This document shows positions 1-6,062 of a stretch of DNA of 7,055 nucleotides, piece after piece; position 1 is the first letter of the stretch, and each line of letters opens with the position of its first letter. Source of the DNA: Flavobacteriaceae bacterium (GTDB taxonomy: Bacteria; Bacteroidota; Bacteroidia; Flavobacteriales; Flavobacteriaceae); NCBI GenBank assembly GCA_026992695.1, contig JALWYP010000151.1:1-7055 (forward strand), given 5' to 3'. Made by a program: the position numbers and the translations under genes. The notes beneath the pieces were generated by a model. It did no database searches. It had not been told where the DNA came from and saw only the letters and a program-made list of their open reading frames with translations.

Positions 1-8
1 ATATAACT

Positions 9-179
9 ATGTTTGAGTTTGATCAATATTTAGGATTTTTGTTAGTGCTAACTATTTTAACCATAGGATTTTGGTTAATGTTTTTCTTGGTTGGTTTTGT
101 AATACCGTATTGGATTGGTGGCGCATTACTTGAACGTTGGAAACTAAAAAAAGAAGAAAGAAAAAACGAAGAAATTTAA
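9..179 (+). CDS. Small single-pass membrane protein, 56 aa, unknown function
   Basis: The reading frame runs from ATG at 9 to TAA at 177-179. Residues 8-40 are almost entirely hydrophobic (FLLVLTILTIGFWLMFFLVG is the core), enough for one membrane segment or a tight hairpin. The end from about residue 42 is strongly charged (ERWKLKKEERKNEE), which suggests a cytoplasmic tail by the positive-inside rule. I do not recognise a family. The frame stays open to the left edge, so the ATG at 9 may not be the true start and this could be the C-terminal end of a longer membrane protein. An intrinsic terminator lies 29 bases after the stop, which supports a genuine transcribed gene end here. Function cannot be assigned. 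Confidence 0.55.
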   Translation: MFEFDQYLGFLLVLTILTIGFWLMFFLVGFVIPYWIGGALLERWKLKKEERKNEEI

Positions 180-208
180 CTTTTTTGTTTTTATATATAC
201 TCTTATTT

Positions 209-232
209 AAGAAGCTTTCGGGCTTCTTTTTT
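209..232 (+). terminator. Intrinsic (rho-independent) terminator of the small membrane protein gene
   Basis: AAGAAGC (209-215) pairs perfectly with GCTTCTT (222-228) around a six-base loop, TTTCGG. A T-run to 232 follows the stem. The 7-bp stem, short loop and T-tract are textbook. It separates the transcript to its left from the operon that begins at 361. Confidence 0.85.
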
Positions 233-327
233 GTTATTTATTATTTTGTGTAGACATAAATGAAAAATAAATTCTTCAATAAACAATCCTTTCTAAACTT
301 TATTATCCATATTCATAGTTTTTTTTA

Positions 328-335
328 TATTTTTG
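328..335 (+). promoter_or_regulatory. Candidate -7 box of the promoter for the mce/Fe-S operon
   Basis: TATTTTTG matches the Bacteroidota -7 consensus TAnnTTTG and lies 25 bases before the TTG start at 361. No TTTG or TTG stands 17-23 bases upstream, so the -33 element is poor. In such AT-rich DNA a chance match is quite possible. A second, weaker option is TTTG at 245-248, 19 bases and then TAAATTCT at 268-275. A promoter is expected somewhere in 233-360, because the terminator at 209-232 cuts off upstream transcription. Confidence 0.3.
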
Positions 336-360
336 TTTTCTATCAATAAATTAAGACCAT

Positions 361-1305
361 TTGAAACTATCCAGAGAAGTTAAAACCGGAATTTTTGCAC
401 TTGTATCCATCTTATTATTCATTTTTGGGTACAACTATTTAAAAGGAACCGATTTATTATCAAAATCTAAAGTGTATTATGTAACTTATAGCAATGTTGG
501 TGGACTGGAAAACGGTGCGCCGGTAAACGTAAATGGTTATAAAATTGGCAAAGTTTCTAATATCGATTTTTCCTCTTCAGGTAAAGAATTAATAGTAAAA
601 TTTACAATTGAAAAAGACTTTCAATTTTCAAAAAACAGTGTAGTAAAGTTGGCAAGCGGAGGATTTTTAGGCGGAAAATACCTTTCAATTATTCCCACCG
701 AGACAAAAGAACCTGTTGCTAAAGATGGCGATATGCTTAAAGGAATAATAGAGCAAGGGATGATAGAGTCTATGACAACAGGACTTAAACCTATGGAGCA
801 AAAAGTTAATAAGGTAATGAGTAACTTAGACTCTTTATTGGTTAACTTAAATAAAGTTTTAGACTCTACAACACAACAAGATTTAAAACAAACCATTGCG
901 GGTTTAAATCAAACCGTTCGTTCATTTAAAGTTACATCCGGAAATTTAAATGCCATGTTAGCCGATAATAAGACCAAGCTCTCTTCTACATTTTCTAACC
1001 TCGAAACCACTTCTTCAAATTTTGCCAAGCTATCCGATTCGTTAGCACAAGTAAAAATTAAACCTATGATGCAAGATTTACAAGTTACTATTACAAAATT
1101 CAAGAATATGGCTGTGCAAATTGAAAGTGGGGAAGGAAGCGTAGGAAAATTATTAAAAGACGAAAAACTATACGATAATCTCGAAGGCGCTTCAAAACAA
1201 CTAGAGCAACTCTTGGAAGATATGAAACTTCATCCCAAACGATATGTGCATTTTTCCCTTTTCGGAAAAAAAGAAAAAGCATATCAACAACCTAACCAAA
1301 ACTAA
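361..1305 (+). CDS. MCE/MlaD-family membrane-anchored lipid-transport protein
   Basis: The 314-residue product begins with a short basic N-terminus, then a single signal-anchor helix at about residues 10-25. An MCE domain follows at about 38-113 (VYYVTYSNVGGLENGAPVNV, NGYKIGKVSNID, ASGGFLGGKYLSI). From about 130 to 250 comes a long polar helical stretch of the kind that forms rods or barrels in MlaD/PqiB-type proteins. The tail contains GEGSVGKLLKDEKLYDNL (257-274) and LHPKRYVHFSLFGKK (290-304), which I recall as typical of flavobacterial members. The family carries phospholipids between inner and outer membranes, working with an MlaE/MlaF-type ABC permease and ATPase, and neither of these is in the window. 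The start is the TTG at 361. An in-frame TAA lies at 352-354, and the KLSREVKTGIF stretch that begins the family homology follows at once. The gene leads a tight four-gene operon and is followed after 9 bases by the Fe-S membrane protein. Confidence 0.88.
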   Translation: MKLSREVKTGIFALVSILLFIFGYNYLKGTDLLSKSKVYYVTYSNVGGLENGAPVNVNGYKIGKVSNIDFSSSGKELIVKFTIEKDFQFSKNSVVKLASGGFLGGKYLSIIPTETKEPVAKDGDMLKGIIEQGMIESMTTGLKPMEQKVNKVMSNLDSLLVNLNKVLDSTTQQDLKQTIAGLNQTVRSFKVTSGNLNAMLADNKTKLSSTFSNLETTSSNFAKLSDSLAQVKIKPMMQDLQVTITKFKNMAVQIESGEGSVGKLLKDEKLYDNLEGASKQLEQLLEDMKLHPKRYVHFSLFGKKEKAYQQPNQN

Positions 1306-1314
1306 AAAAACGTT

Positions 1315-2634
1315 ATGCAATACATACCAAACATTCTGTTTCTTATAGCACTTGTTGCAGGTATTGGCTATTTTATTAAAAACTGTAAAAAGATTTATCG
1401 AAACATAAAATTAGGTAAAGAAATAGGAGAAATAGATAACAAAAGCCTGCGAATGAATAATGTTATTCGTATTGCCTTGGGACAATCTAAAATGACCGTT
1501 CGTCCTATTGCAGGATTGCTTCATATTATTGTTTATGTAGGGTTTATAATTATTAACATTGAAGTTTTAGAAATCATCATCGATGGTCTGTTTGGTACGC
1601 ATAGGGTGTTTGCCGGAATGGGAAGTTTATACAATGTGCTTATCGCTTCATTTGAAATCTTGGCGTTTTTGGTTTTTGTTAGTGTTATTTTATTTTGGAT
1701 ACGCAGAAATATTATAAAAATAAGACGTTTTTGGAAACCCGAAATGAAAGGTTGGCCCAAAAACGATGCTAATTATATTCTGTATTTTGAAATGGTACTT
1801 ATGTCACTTTTCTTAATTATGAATGCAGCAGACCAGCAACTTCAACTTTTAGGAGCAGAACATTACATCAAAGCCGGATCTTTTCCGGTGAGTAATTGGT
1901 TATTACCGTTGTTTGATACTTTTTCAGAAAGTACGTTGATCATTATAGAGCGTTCTGCTTGGTGGCTGCATATTCTCGGAATTTTAATATTCTTAAACTA
2001 CTTATATTTCTCTAAACATTTACACATTCTATTAGCCTTCCCGAATGTTTACTACGGAAAAATTACACCAAAAGGAAAGTTACCAAACTTGCAATCGGTT
2101 ACCAATGAAGTACAATTAATGATGGATCCAAATGCCGACCCGTTTGCTGCTCCACCTGAAGGACAAGAAGCTCCCGAAAAGTTTGGTGCCAGTGATGTAA
2201 TCGATTTAACTAGGGTACAATTACTCAATGCCTATACATGTACAGAATGTGGTCGGTGTACAGATAACTGCCCCGCTAACCTAACCGGTAAAAAATTATC
2301 GCCTCGAAAAATTATGATGGCAACCCGTGATAGGTTAGAAGAAATAGGAAAAAACATAGATAAAAACGGAACCTTTAAACCGGATGACAAACAATTACTA
2401 GATGATTATATAAGCAGAGAAGAACTTTGGGCTTGCACCACTTGTAACGCCTGTGTAGAAGCTTGTCCTGTTAGTATCGATCCTTTATCAATTATTATGG
2501 ATATGCGACAATATTTGGTTATGGAACAGTCTGCAGCTCCACAAGAATTAAATATAGCAATGACCAATATTGAAAATAACGGAGCACCTTGGCCTTATAA
2601 CCAAATGGATCGGTTAAATTGGAAAAATGAATAA
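1315..2634 (+). CDS. Membrane-bound (Fe-S) oxidoreductase subunit: cytochrome-b-like membrane domain fused to a two-[4Fe-4S] ferredoxin domain
   Basis: The 439-residue product starts with a membrane domain (segments near 3-22, 64-90, 106-129, 155-172 and 216-232) resembling the HdrE/NarI gamma-subunit family. Histidines at 70, 219, 235 and 237 lie in or next to membrane helices and are candidate heme b ligands. The C-terminal soluble part carries two classical [4Fe-4S] motifs: C309-x2-C312-x2-C315-x3-C319-P and C374-x2-C377-x2-C380-x3-C384-P. The family passes electrons between soluble donors and membrane quinone. The catalytic CCG domains expected on such proteins are absent here and appear instead in the gene at 3075-3866, so the two products probably form one complex at the inner membrane. 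The electron donor cannot be read from the sequence. Electron-transfer flavoprotein is my best guess by analogy with EMO-type ETF:quinone oxidoreductases. Confidence 0.85.
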   Translation: MQYIPNILFLIALVAGIGYFIKNCKKIYRNIKLGKEIGEIDNKSLRMNNVIRIALGQSKMTVRPIAGLLHIIVYVGFIIINIEVLEIIIDGLFGTHRVFAGMGSLYNVLIASFEILAFLVFVSVILFWIRRNIIKIRRFWKPEMKGWPKNDANYILYFEMVLMSLFLIMNAADQQLQLLGAEHYIKAGSFPVSNWLLPLFDTFSESTLIIIERSAWWLHILGILIFLNYLYFSKHLHILLAFPNVYYGKITPKGKLPNLQSVTNEVQLMMDPNADPFAAPPEGQEAPEKFGASDVIDLTRVQLLNAYTCTECGRCTDNCPANLTGKKLSPRKIMMATRDRLEEIGKNIDKNGTFKPDDKQLLDDYISREELWACTTCNACVEACPVSIDPLSIIMDMRQYLVMEQSAAPQELNIAMTNIENNGAPWPYNQMDRLNWKNE

Positions 2635-2636
2635 TT

Positions 2637-3071
2637 ATGAAGAAAGAAGAAGTAGAAAAAATATTAAAAATAAAAGTAGAGCAAGGTGAAAAAGTTAGCC
2701 CTATTTTACCCGAAGATGTAAAAAATTACCTTATTGATATAGATGGTACCATCTGTGATGATATTCCAAATGAAGAACCGGAACGTATGCTAACAGCAAA
2801 AATTTATCCAGATGCACTGAAAACGGTTAACAAATGGTATGATGAGGGTCACATAATTTGCTTTTTTACATCTCGTACCGAAGCACATCGAGAGTATACC
2901 CAACGTTGGCTAAAAAAACACGGTTTTAAATACCACTCCTTGTTAATGGGAAAACCGCGAGGTGGAAATTACCATTGGATAGACAATCACATTGTAAAAG
3001 CCACCCGATATAAAGGAAAATTTACAGATTTAGTAGAAAAAGAAGTAACTATCGAAGTTTTTAAAGAATAA
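2637..3071 (+). CDS. Small HAD-superfamily hydrolase (probable phosphatase)
   Basis: The 144-residue product has the HAD motifs in order. Motif I is DIDGT, with the nucleophile D34 and acid/base D36. Motif II is FFTSR with T78/S79. The motif III lysine is probably K106 (MGKPRGG), and motif IV is WIDN with D116. The protein is much shorter than capped HAD phosphatases, so it belongs to the capless or minimal-cap group. Proteins of this type are sometimes labelled phosphoheptose isomerase in databases, which the motifs here do not support. The substrate is unknown. The gene begins 2 bases after the preceding stop and ends 3 bases before the next start, so it is firmly inside the operon and separates the two Fe-S subunit genes. 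A role in processing a small phosphorylated metabolite or lipid head group would suit the neighbouring MCE gene, but that is inference. Confidence 0.8.
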   Translation: MKKEEVEKILKIKVEQGEKVSPILPEDVKNYLIDIDGTICDDIPNEEPERMLTAKIYPDALKTVNKWYDEGHIICFFTSRTEAHREYTQRWLKKHGFKYHSLLMGKPRGGNYHWIDNHIVKATRYKGKFTDLVEKEVTIEVFKE

Positions 3072-3074
3072 GCT

Positions 3075-3866
3075 ATGAGTGAGACTATAAAAGTGCCAAC
3101 TATGGCAGAATATATGGCACAAGGTAAACAACCCGAAGTATTGTTCTGGGTAGGTTGCGCCGGAAGTTTTGACGATAGAGCAAAAAAAATAACAAAAGCA
3201 TTTGTAAAACTACTTAACAATGCCGGAGTAGAATTTGCCGTTCTCGGAACAGAGGAGAGCTGTACCGGCGACCCTGCAAAACGAGCCGGAAATGAGTTTT
3301 TATTTCAAATGCAAGCAATGATGAATATTCAAGTGTTAAATGGCTATGAAATAAAAAAAATAGTTACTGCTTGCCCGCATTGTTTTAACACCTTAAAAAA
3401 TGAATACCCCGATTTAGGAGGAAACTACGAAGTACTTCATCATACACAATTCTTAAAAACACTATTAGAAGAAGGACGACTTAAAGTAGAAGGAGGGAAG
3501 TTTAAAGGAAAACGAATTACCTATCATGACCCTTGTTATCTGGGAAGAGCCAATGGCGAATACGAAGCACCAAGAGATTTGCTCAAAAAATTGGAAGTAG
3601 AACTTATTGAGATGAAACGTTGTAAATCGAAAGGATTATGCTGTGGAGCAGGTGGAGCACAAATGTTTAAAGAAGCCGAACCGGGGGATAAAGAAATTTT
3701 TGTAGAACGCACCGAAGAAGCGCTGGAAACAAAACCGGAAGCCATTGCAGCCGGTTGTCCATTTTGTAATACCATGTTAACAGACGGAGTAAAATTTAAA
3801 GAAAAACAAGATGAAATTAAAGTATTGGATATCGCCGAAATAATTGTCAATGCTGAAGATTTATAA
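3075..3866 (+). CDS. (Fe-S)-binding protein with two CCG domains (HdrB/GlcF-like catalytic subunit)
   Basis: The 263-residue soluble product has two cysteine-rich CCG repeats. The first has C28, C63 and the pair C100/C103 (TACPHC). The second has C154 (HDPCYLGR), the C189-C190-G core followed by AGG, and C228/C231 (GCPFC). In heterodisulfide reductase such domains hold non-cubane or atypical iron-sulfur clusters at the catalytic site. In the first repeat the usual CCG is SCTG followed by DPAKRAGNE. I recall the CTGDPARR-like variant as common in the wider Fe-S reductase family that includes mycobacterial Rv0338c and ETF:quinone-linked EMO proteins. The gene is the last of the operon, 3 bases after the HAD gene. 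It supplies the domain missing from the membrane subunit at 1315-2634. Reaction and substrate remain unproven. Confidence 0.85.
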   Translation: MSETIKVPTMAEYMAQGKQPEVLFWVGCAGSFDDRAKKITKAFVKLLNNAGVEFAVLGTEESCTGDPAKRAGNEFLFQMQAMMNIQVLNGYEIKKIVTACPHCFNTLKNEYPDLGGNYEVLHHTQFLKTLLEEGRLKVEGGKFKGKRITYHDPCYLGRANGEYEAPRDLLKKLEVELIEMKRCKSKGLCCGAGGAQMFKEAEPGDKEIFVERTEEALETKPEAIAAGCPFCNTMLTDGVKFKEKQDEIKVLDIAEIIVNAEDL

Positions 3867-3963
3867 ATTATTTTAAACTGCTAACTTGTTTCAAGCAAAT
3901 TTATATATTTAACTCAATACCGACAGAAGTTCTTTTGGTAAAAGATTAAAAACAAAAACAACA

Positions 3964-5208
3964 ATGAATACATTAAATAAAACACAATCAGAACAAGCTA
4001 TCGATTTAGAAAATAAATACGGAGCCCACAACTATCACCCGTTACCTGTAGTATTATCTAAAGGTGATGGTGTATATGTTTGGGATGTAGAAGGAAAGCG
4101 ATATTACGATTTTCTTTCAGCTTATTCAGCTGTAAATCAAGGACATTGTCATCCTAAAATTGTAGATGCCTTGGTAGAACAATCCAAACGTTTGGCATTA
4201 ACTTCTCGTGCTTTTTATAATGATATGTTGGGTAAATACGAAAAATTTGCTTGTAAGTATTTTGGTTTCGATAAATTACTCCCAATGAATACCGGAGCCG
4301 AGGCGGTAGAAACCGCACTAAAAATTTGTCGTCGTTGGGCTTATGAAAAAAAAGGAATAACCGAAAATAAAGCAGAAATAATTGTTTGTAAAAATAATTT
4401 TCATGGGCGCACAACCACTATCATTTCCTTTTCAAACGACCCTGTGGCACGCACACATTTTGGACCTTATACAAACGGTTTTATTAAAATTGAATACGAT
4501 AATTTACAAGAATTAGAAATAACTCTAAAAACCAATCCTAATGTAGCCGGATTTTTAGTTGAGCCCATTCAAGGCGAAGCCGGAGTGTATGTACCTTCTG
4601 AAGGCTATTTAAAACAAGCCAAAGCACTTTGCGAAAAATACAATGTACTTTTTATTGCAGATGAAGTACAAACCGGAATTGCCCGTACCGGAAAACTACT
4701 CGCTGTTCAACATGAAGATGTAGTACCCGATATTTTAATTCTTGGTAAAGCAATGAGTGGTGGTGCTTATCCTATTTCGGCTGTTTTGGCAAATAACGAT
4801 ATAATGAATGTTATAACTCCGGGATCTCACGGGTCTACCTTTGGCGGCAATCCTGTAGCTGCTGCCGTTGCAATAGCAGCTTTAACCGTTGTGAAAGAAG
4901 AAAATCTTGCCGAAAATGCCGAAAAATTAGGACAACTATTTAGAAATAAGATTAATGAATACATCACTACATCAAACATTGTTCGTTTGGTGAGGGGAAA
5001 AGGATTACTTAATGCCATAGTGATTAAAGAAGAGGAAGAAAGCGAAACAGCTTGGAACATTTGTTTACGGCTAAGAGATAACGGGTTACTTGCCAAGCCT
5101 ACCCATGGTAACATAATTCGTTTTGCTCCACCACTGGTGATGACTCAAGAACAACTATTGGACTGTGTTGCTATTATCTCTCGTACACTTCAGGAGTTTG
5201 AAAAATGA
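3964..5208 (+). CDS. rocD: Ornithine aminotransferase (ornithine--oxo-acid transaminase)
   Basis: The 414-residue product is a full-length class-III PLP aminotransferase. It converts L-ornithine and 2-oxoglutarate to glutamate semialdehyde and glutamate, linking arginine breakdown to proline. Visible landmarks are [13 protein letters not shown] (52-64, containing a substrate-site tyrosine, Y54), the phosphate-binding NTGAEA (109-114), the NNFHGRT loop (144-150), EPIQGEAG (200-207) and ADEVQTG with D233 for the pyridine nitrogen. The Schiff-base lysine is K262 in LGKAMSGG, and GSTFGGNP (290-297) contacts the cofactor from the other subunit. All expected catalytic residues are present. The AYSAVNQGH and [14 protein letters not shown] segments distinguish it from acetylornithine and GABA aminotransferases. 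It begins 97 bases after the Fe-S operon behind an A-rich leader. No convincing promoter box is visible in that gap, but the spacing suggests its own transcript. Confidence 0.95.
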   Translation: MNTLNKTQSEQAIDLENKYGAHNYHPLPVVLSKGDGVYVWDVEGKRYYDFLSAYSAVNQGHCHPKIVDALVEQSKRLALTSRAFYNDMLGKYEKFACKYFGFDKLLPMNTGAEAVETALKICRRWAYEKKGITENKAEIIVCKNNFHGRTTTIISFSNDPVARTHFGPYTNGFIKIEYDNLQELEITLKTNPNVAGFLVEPIQGEAGVYVPSEGYLKQAKALCEKYNVLFIADEVQTGIARTGKLLAVQHEDVVPDILILGKAMSGGAYPISAVLANNDIMNVITPGSHGSTFGGNPVAAAVAIAALTVVKEENLAENAEKLGQLFRNKINEYITTSNIVRLVRGKGLLNAIVIKEEEESETAWNICLRLRDNGLLAKPTHGNIIRFAPPLVMTQEQLLDCVAIISRTLQEFEK

Positions 5209-5341
5209 ATGAATAAATCTTTTTTTTAAAAAATCTTCCTTTATTCTTTGCTATCGTTTACGATGTGGATTATACTTTTCTTAGATTTCCAACTTTAAAA
5301 GGTTAAACTATACTAAATTGACTTTATAATAGATAAAAATA

Positions 5342-5373
5342 TTTGCACATACCAACCAGTATGTATATATTTG
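5342..5373 (+). promoter_or_regulatory. Bacteroidota-type promoter of the tetR gene
   Basis: The -33 box TTTG (5342-5345) and the -7 box TATATTTG (5366-5373) are separated by 20 bases, an excellent match to the Bacteroidota primary-sigma consensus TTTG, 19-21 bases, TAnnTTTG. The -7 box ends only four bases before the GTG start codon at 5378. Transcription should therefore begin at or within a few bases of the start codon, giving a leaderless or almost leaderless mRNA. The spacer is occupied by the operator dyad at 5349-5366. Confidence 0.8.
5349..5366. promoter_or_regulatory. Predicted TetR-family operator O1, inside the tetR promoter
   Basis: ATACCAACCAGTATGTAT fits the symmetric pattern ATAC-nn-AC-nn-GT-nn-GTAT, with 12 of 18 positions in perfect dyad symmetry about 5357/5358. 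It fills the spacer between the -33 and -7 boxes and touches the first base of the -7 box, so a bound repressor would block RNA polymerase directly. Its first 15 bases recur exactly upstream of the SDR gene (6003-6017). An overlapping dyad, ACATAC (5347-5352) with GTATGT (5359-5364), shares the same sequence, so the exact half-site register is uncertain. Confidence 0.75.
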
Positions 5374-5377
5374 CAAA

Positions 5378-5983
5378 GTGAAAGTAAAAGAAACATATAA
5401 TCCGAATGAGACAAGAAATGATATTTTGCAAGCTGCATTTAAGGAAATTTATGTTCACGGATTTCAAGCTGCCAGTCTTAATAGAATCTTAAAAAATGTA
5501 AATCACACCAAAGGAGCGTTATACCATCATTTTTCTAATAAAAAAGAATTAGGGCTTAGTGTTGTTGAGGAAATTATAGGAGCAAAGATGTTTGATTTTT
5601 TTATGAAACCGTTAGAAAACCAAAATGATCCTATTCCTGTTTTATTAGATATTATTCAAAATAAAATAGATAATTTATCCAATCAAGAAATAAAATACGG
5701 TTGTCCTTTAAACAATTTAATTCAAGAAATGAGTTCTATTGATATAGATTTTCATTATAGTTTGAAAAATTTAATCGATAATTGGGTAAATGTTATTATT
5801 GATTCTTTGGAAAGAGGAAAAGAATATGGCAATGTTGCTAAAAATGTGGATAGTAGAGGTGCGGCTCTGTTTGTAGTTTCCTCTATCGAAGGAGCTTTTG
5901 GTTTGGGCAAAATTTCAGGTTCTCCCGATTTTTTTAAACAATGTATGAAACAATTACAAAATTATATTAAATCATTAGCTTGA
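5378..5983 (+). CDS. TetR/AcrR-family transcriptional repressor, probably autoregulated
   Basis: The 201-residue product has an N-terminal TetR DNA-binding domain. Helix 1 begins near TRNDILQAAFKEIYVHGF (12-29), and the helix-turn-helix is at about 33-52 with the diagnostic KGALYHHFSNKKEL (45-58). The C-terminal ligand/dimer domain contains YGCPLNNLIQEMS (107-119), a motif shared by many TetR proteins near oxidoreductase genes, and a GAFGLGK segment near 172-178. The inducer is unknown. C109 in the GCP motif could be reactive, as C106 is in NemR, but that is only an analogy. The GTG at 5378 is the only standard start that retains the HTH: the next in-frame Met is at residue 71, and an in-frame TAG lies upstream at 5330-5332 with no ATG, GTG or TTG between. 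An operator inside its promoter implies autorepression. The SDR gene follows after 79 bases and carries the same operator. Confidence 0.92.
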   Translation: MKVKETYNPNETRNDILQAAFKEIYVHGFQAASLNRILKNVNHTKGALYHHFSNKKELGLSVVEEIIGAKMFDFFMKPLENQNDPIPVLLDIIQNKIDNLSNQEIKYGCPLNNLIQEMSSIDIDFHYSLKNLIDNWVNVIIDSLERGKEYGNVAKNVDSRGAALFVVSSIEGAFGLGKISGSPDFFKQCMKQLQNYIKSLA

Positions 5984-6002
5984 TTTTTTTTACAATAAAA
6001 AT

Positions 6003-6020
6003 ATACCAACCAGTATGAAT
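6003..6020. promoter_or_regulatory. Predicted TetR-family operator O2, upstream of the SDR gene
   Basis: ATACCAACCAGTATGAAT repeats the first 15 bases of O1 exactly and keeps the ATAC-nn-AC-nn-GT pattern, with one break in the outer right half (GAAT instead of GTAT). It lies 19 bases after the tetR stop and 42 bases before the SDR start. No good -7 box accompanies it. TTG at 5980-5982 could serve as a -33 element, but the sequence at the matching -7 distance (TATACCAA) is poor. The SDR may have its own weak regulated promoter here, or O2 may act on read-through from the tetR promoter. Confidence 0.65.
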
Positions 6021-6062
6021 GAAATTAAAAATAAATACAAAACCATTTAAATACAATTAATT

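Noticed and set aside
3886..3937. Possible rocD promoters: TTG (3886-3888) with TATATTTA (3904-3911), or TTTA (3908-3911) with TTCTTTTG (3930-3937)
   Set aside because: Spacers of 15 and 18 bases and mismatched boxes. Both are no better than expected by chance in AT-rich DNA.
5211..5246. GAATAAA / TTTATTC pairing around a T8-A6 stretch just after rocD, as a terminator
   Set aside because: The stem is made almost entirely of A-T pairs, with a 22-base interior and no proper T-run after it, so it is not a convincing intrinsic terminator.
5253..5264. Small dyad ATCGT-TT-ACGAT between rocD and tetR
   Set aside because: Five-base arms in a 169-base AT-rich gap, away from any promoter box and with no second copy seen. 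Too weak to call an operator.
6015..6060. Two overlapping short leader frames before the SDR gene (ATG at 6015, 11 codons; ATG at 6019, 13 codons ending two bases before the SDR start)
   Set aside because: They begin inside the O2 operator, have low-complexity Lys/Asn content and no sign of an attenuation structure. Probably chance ATGs.
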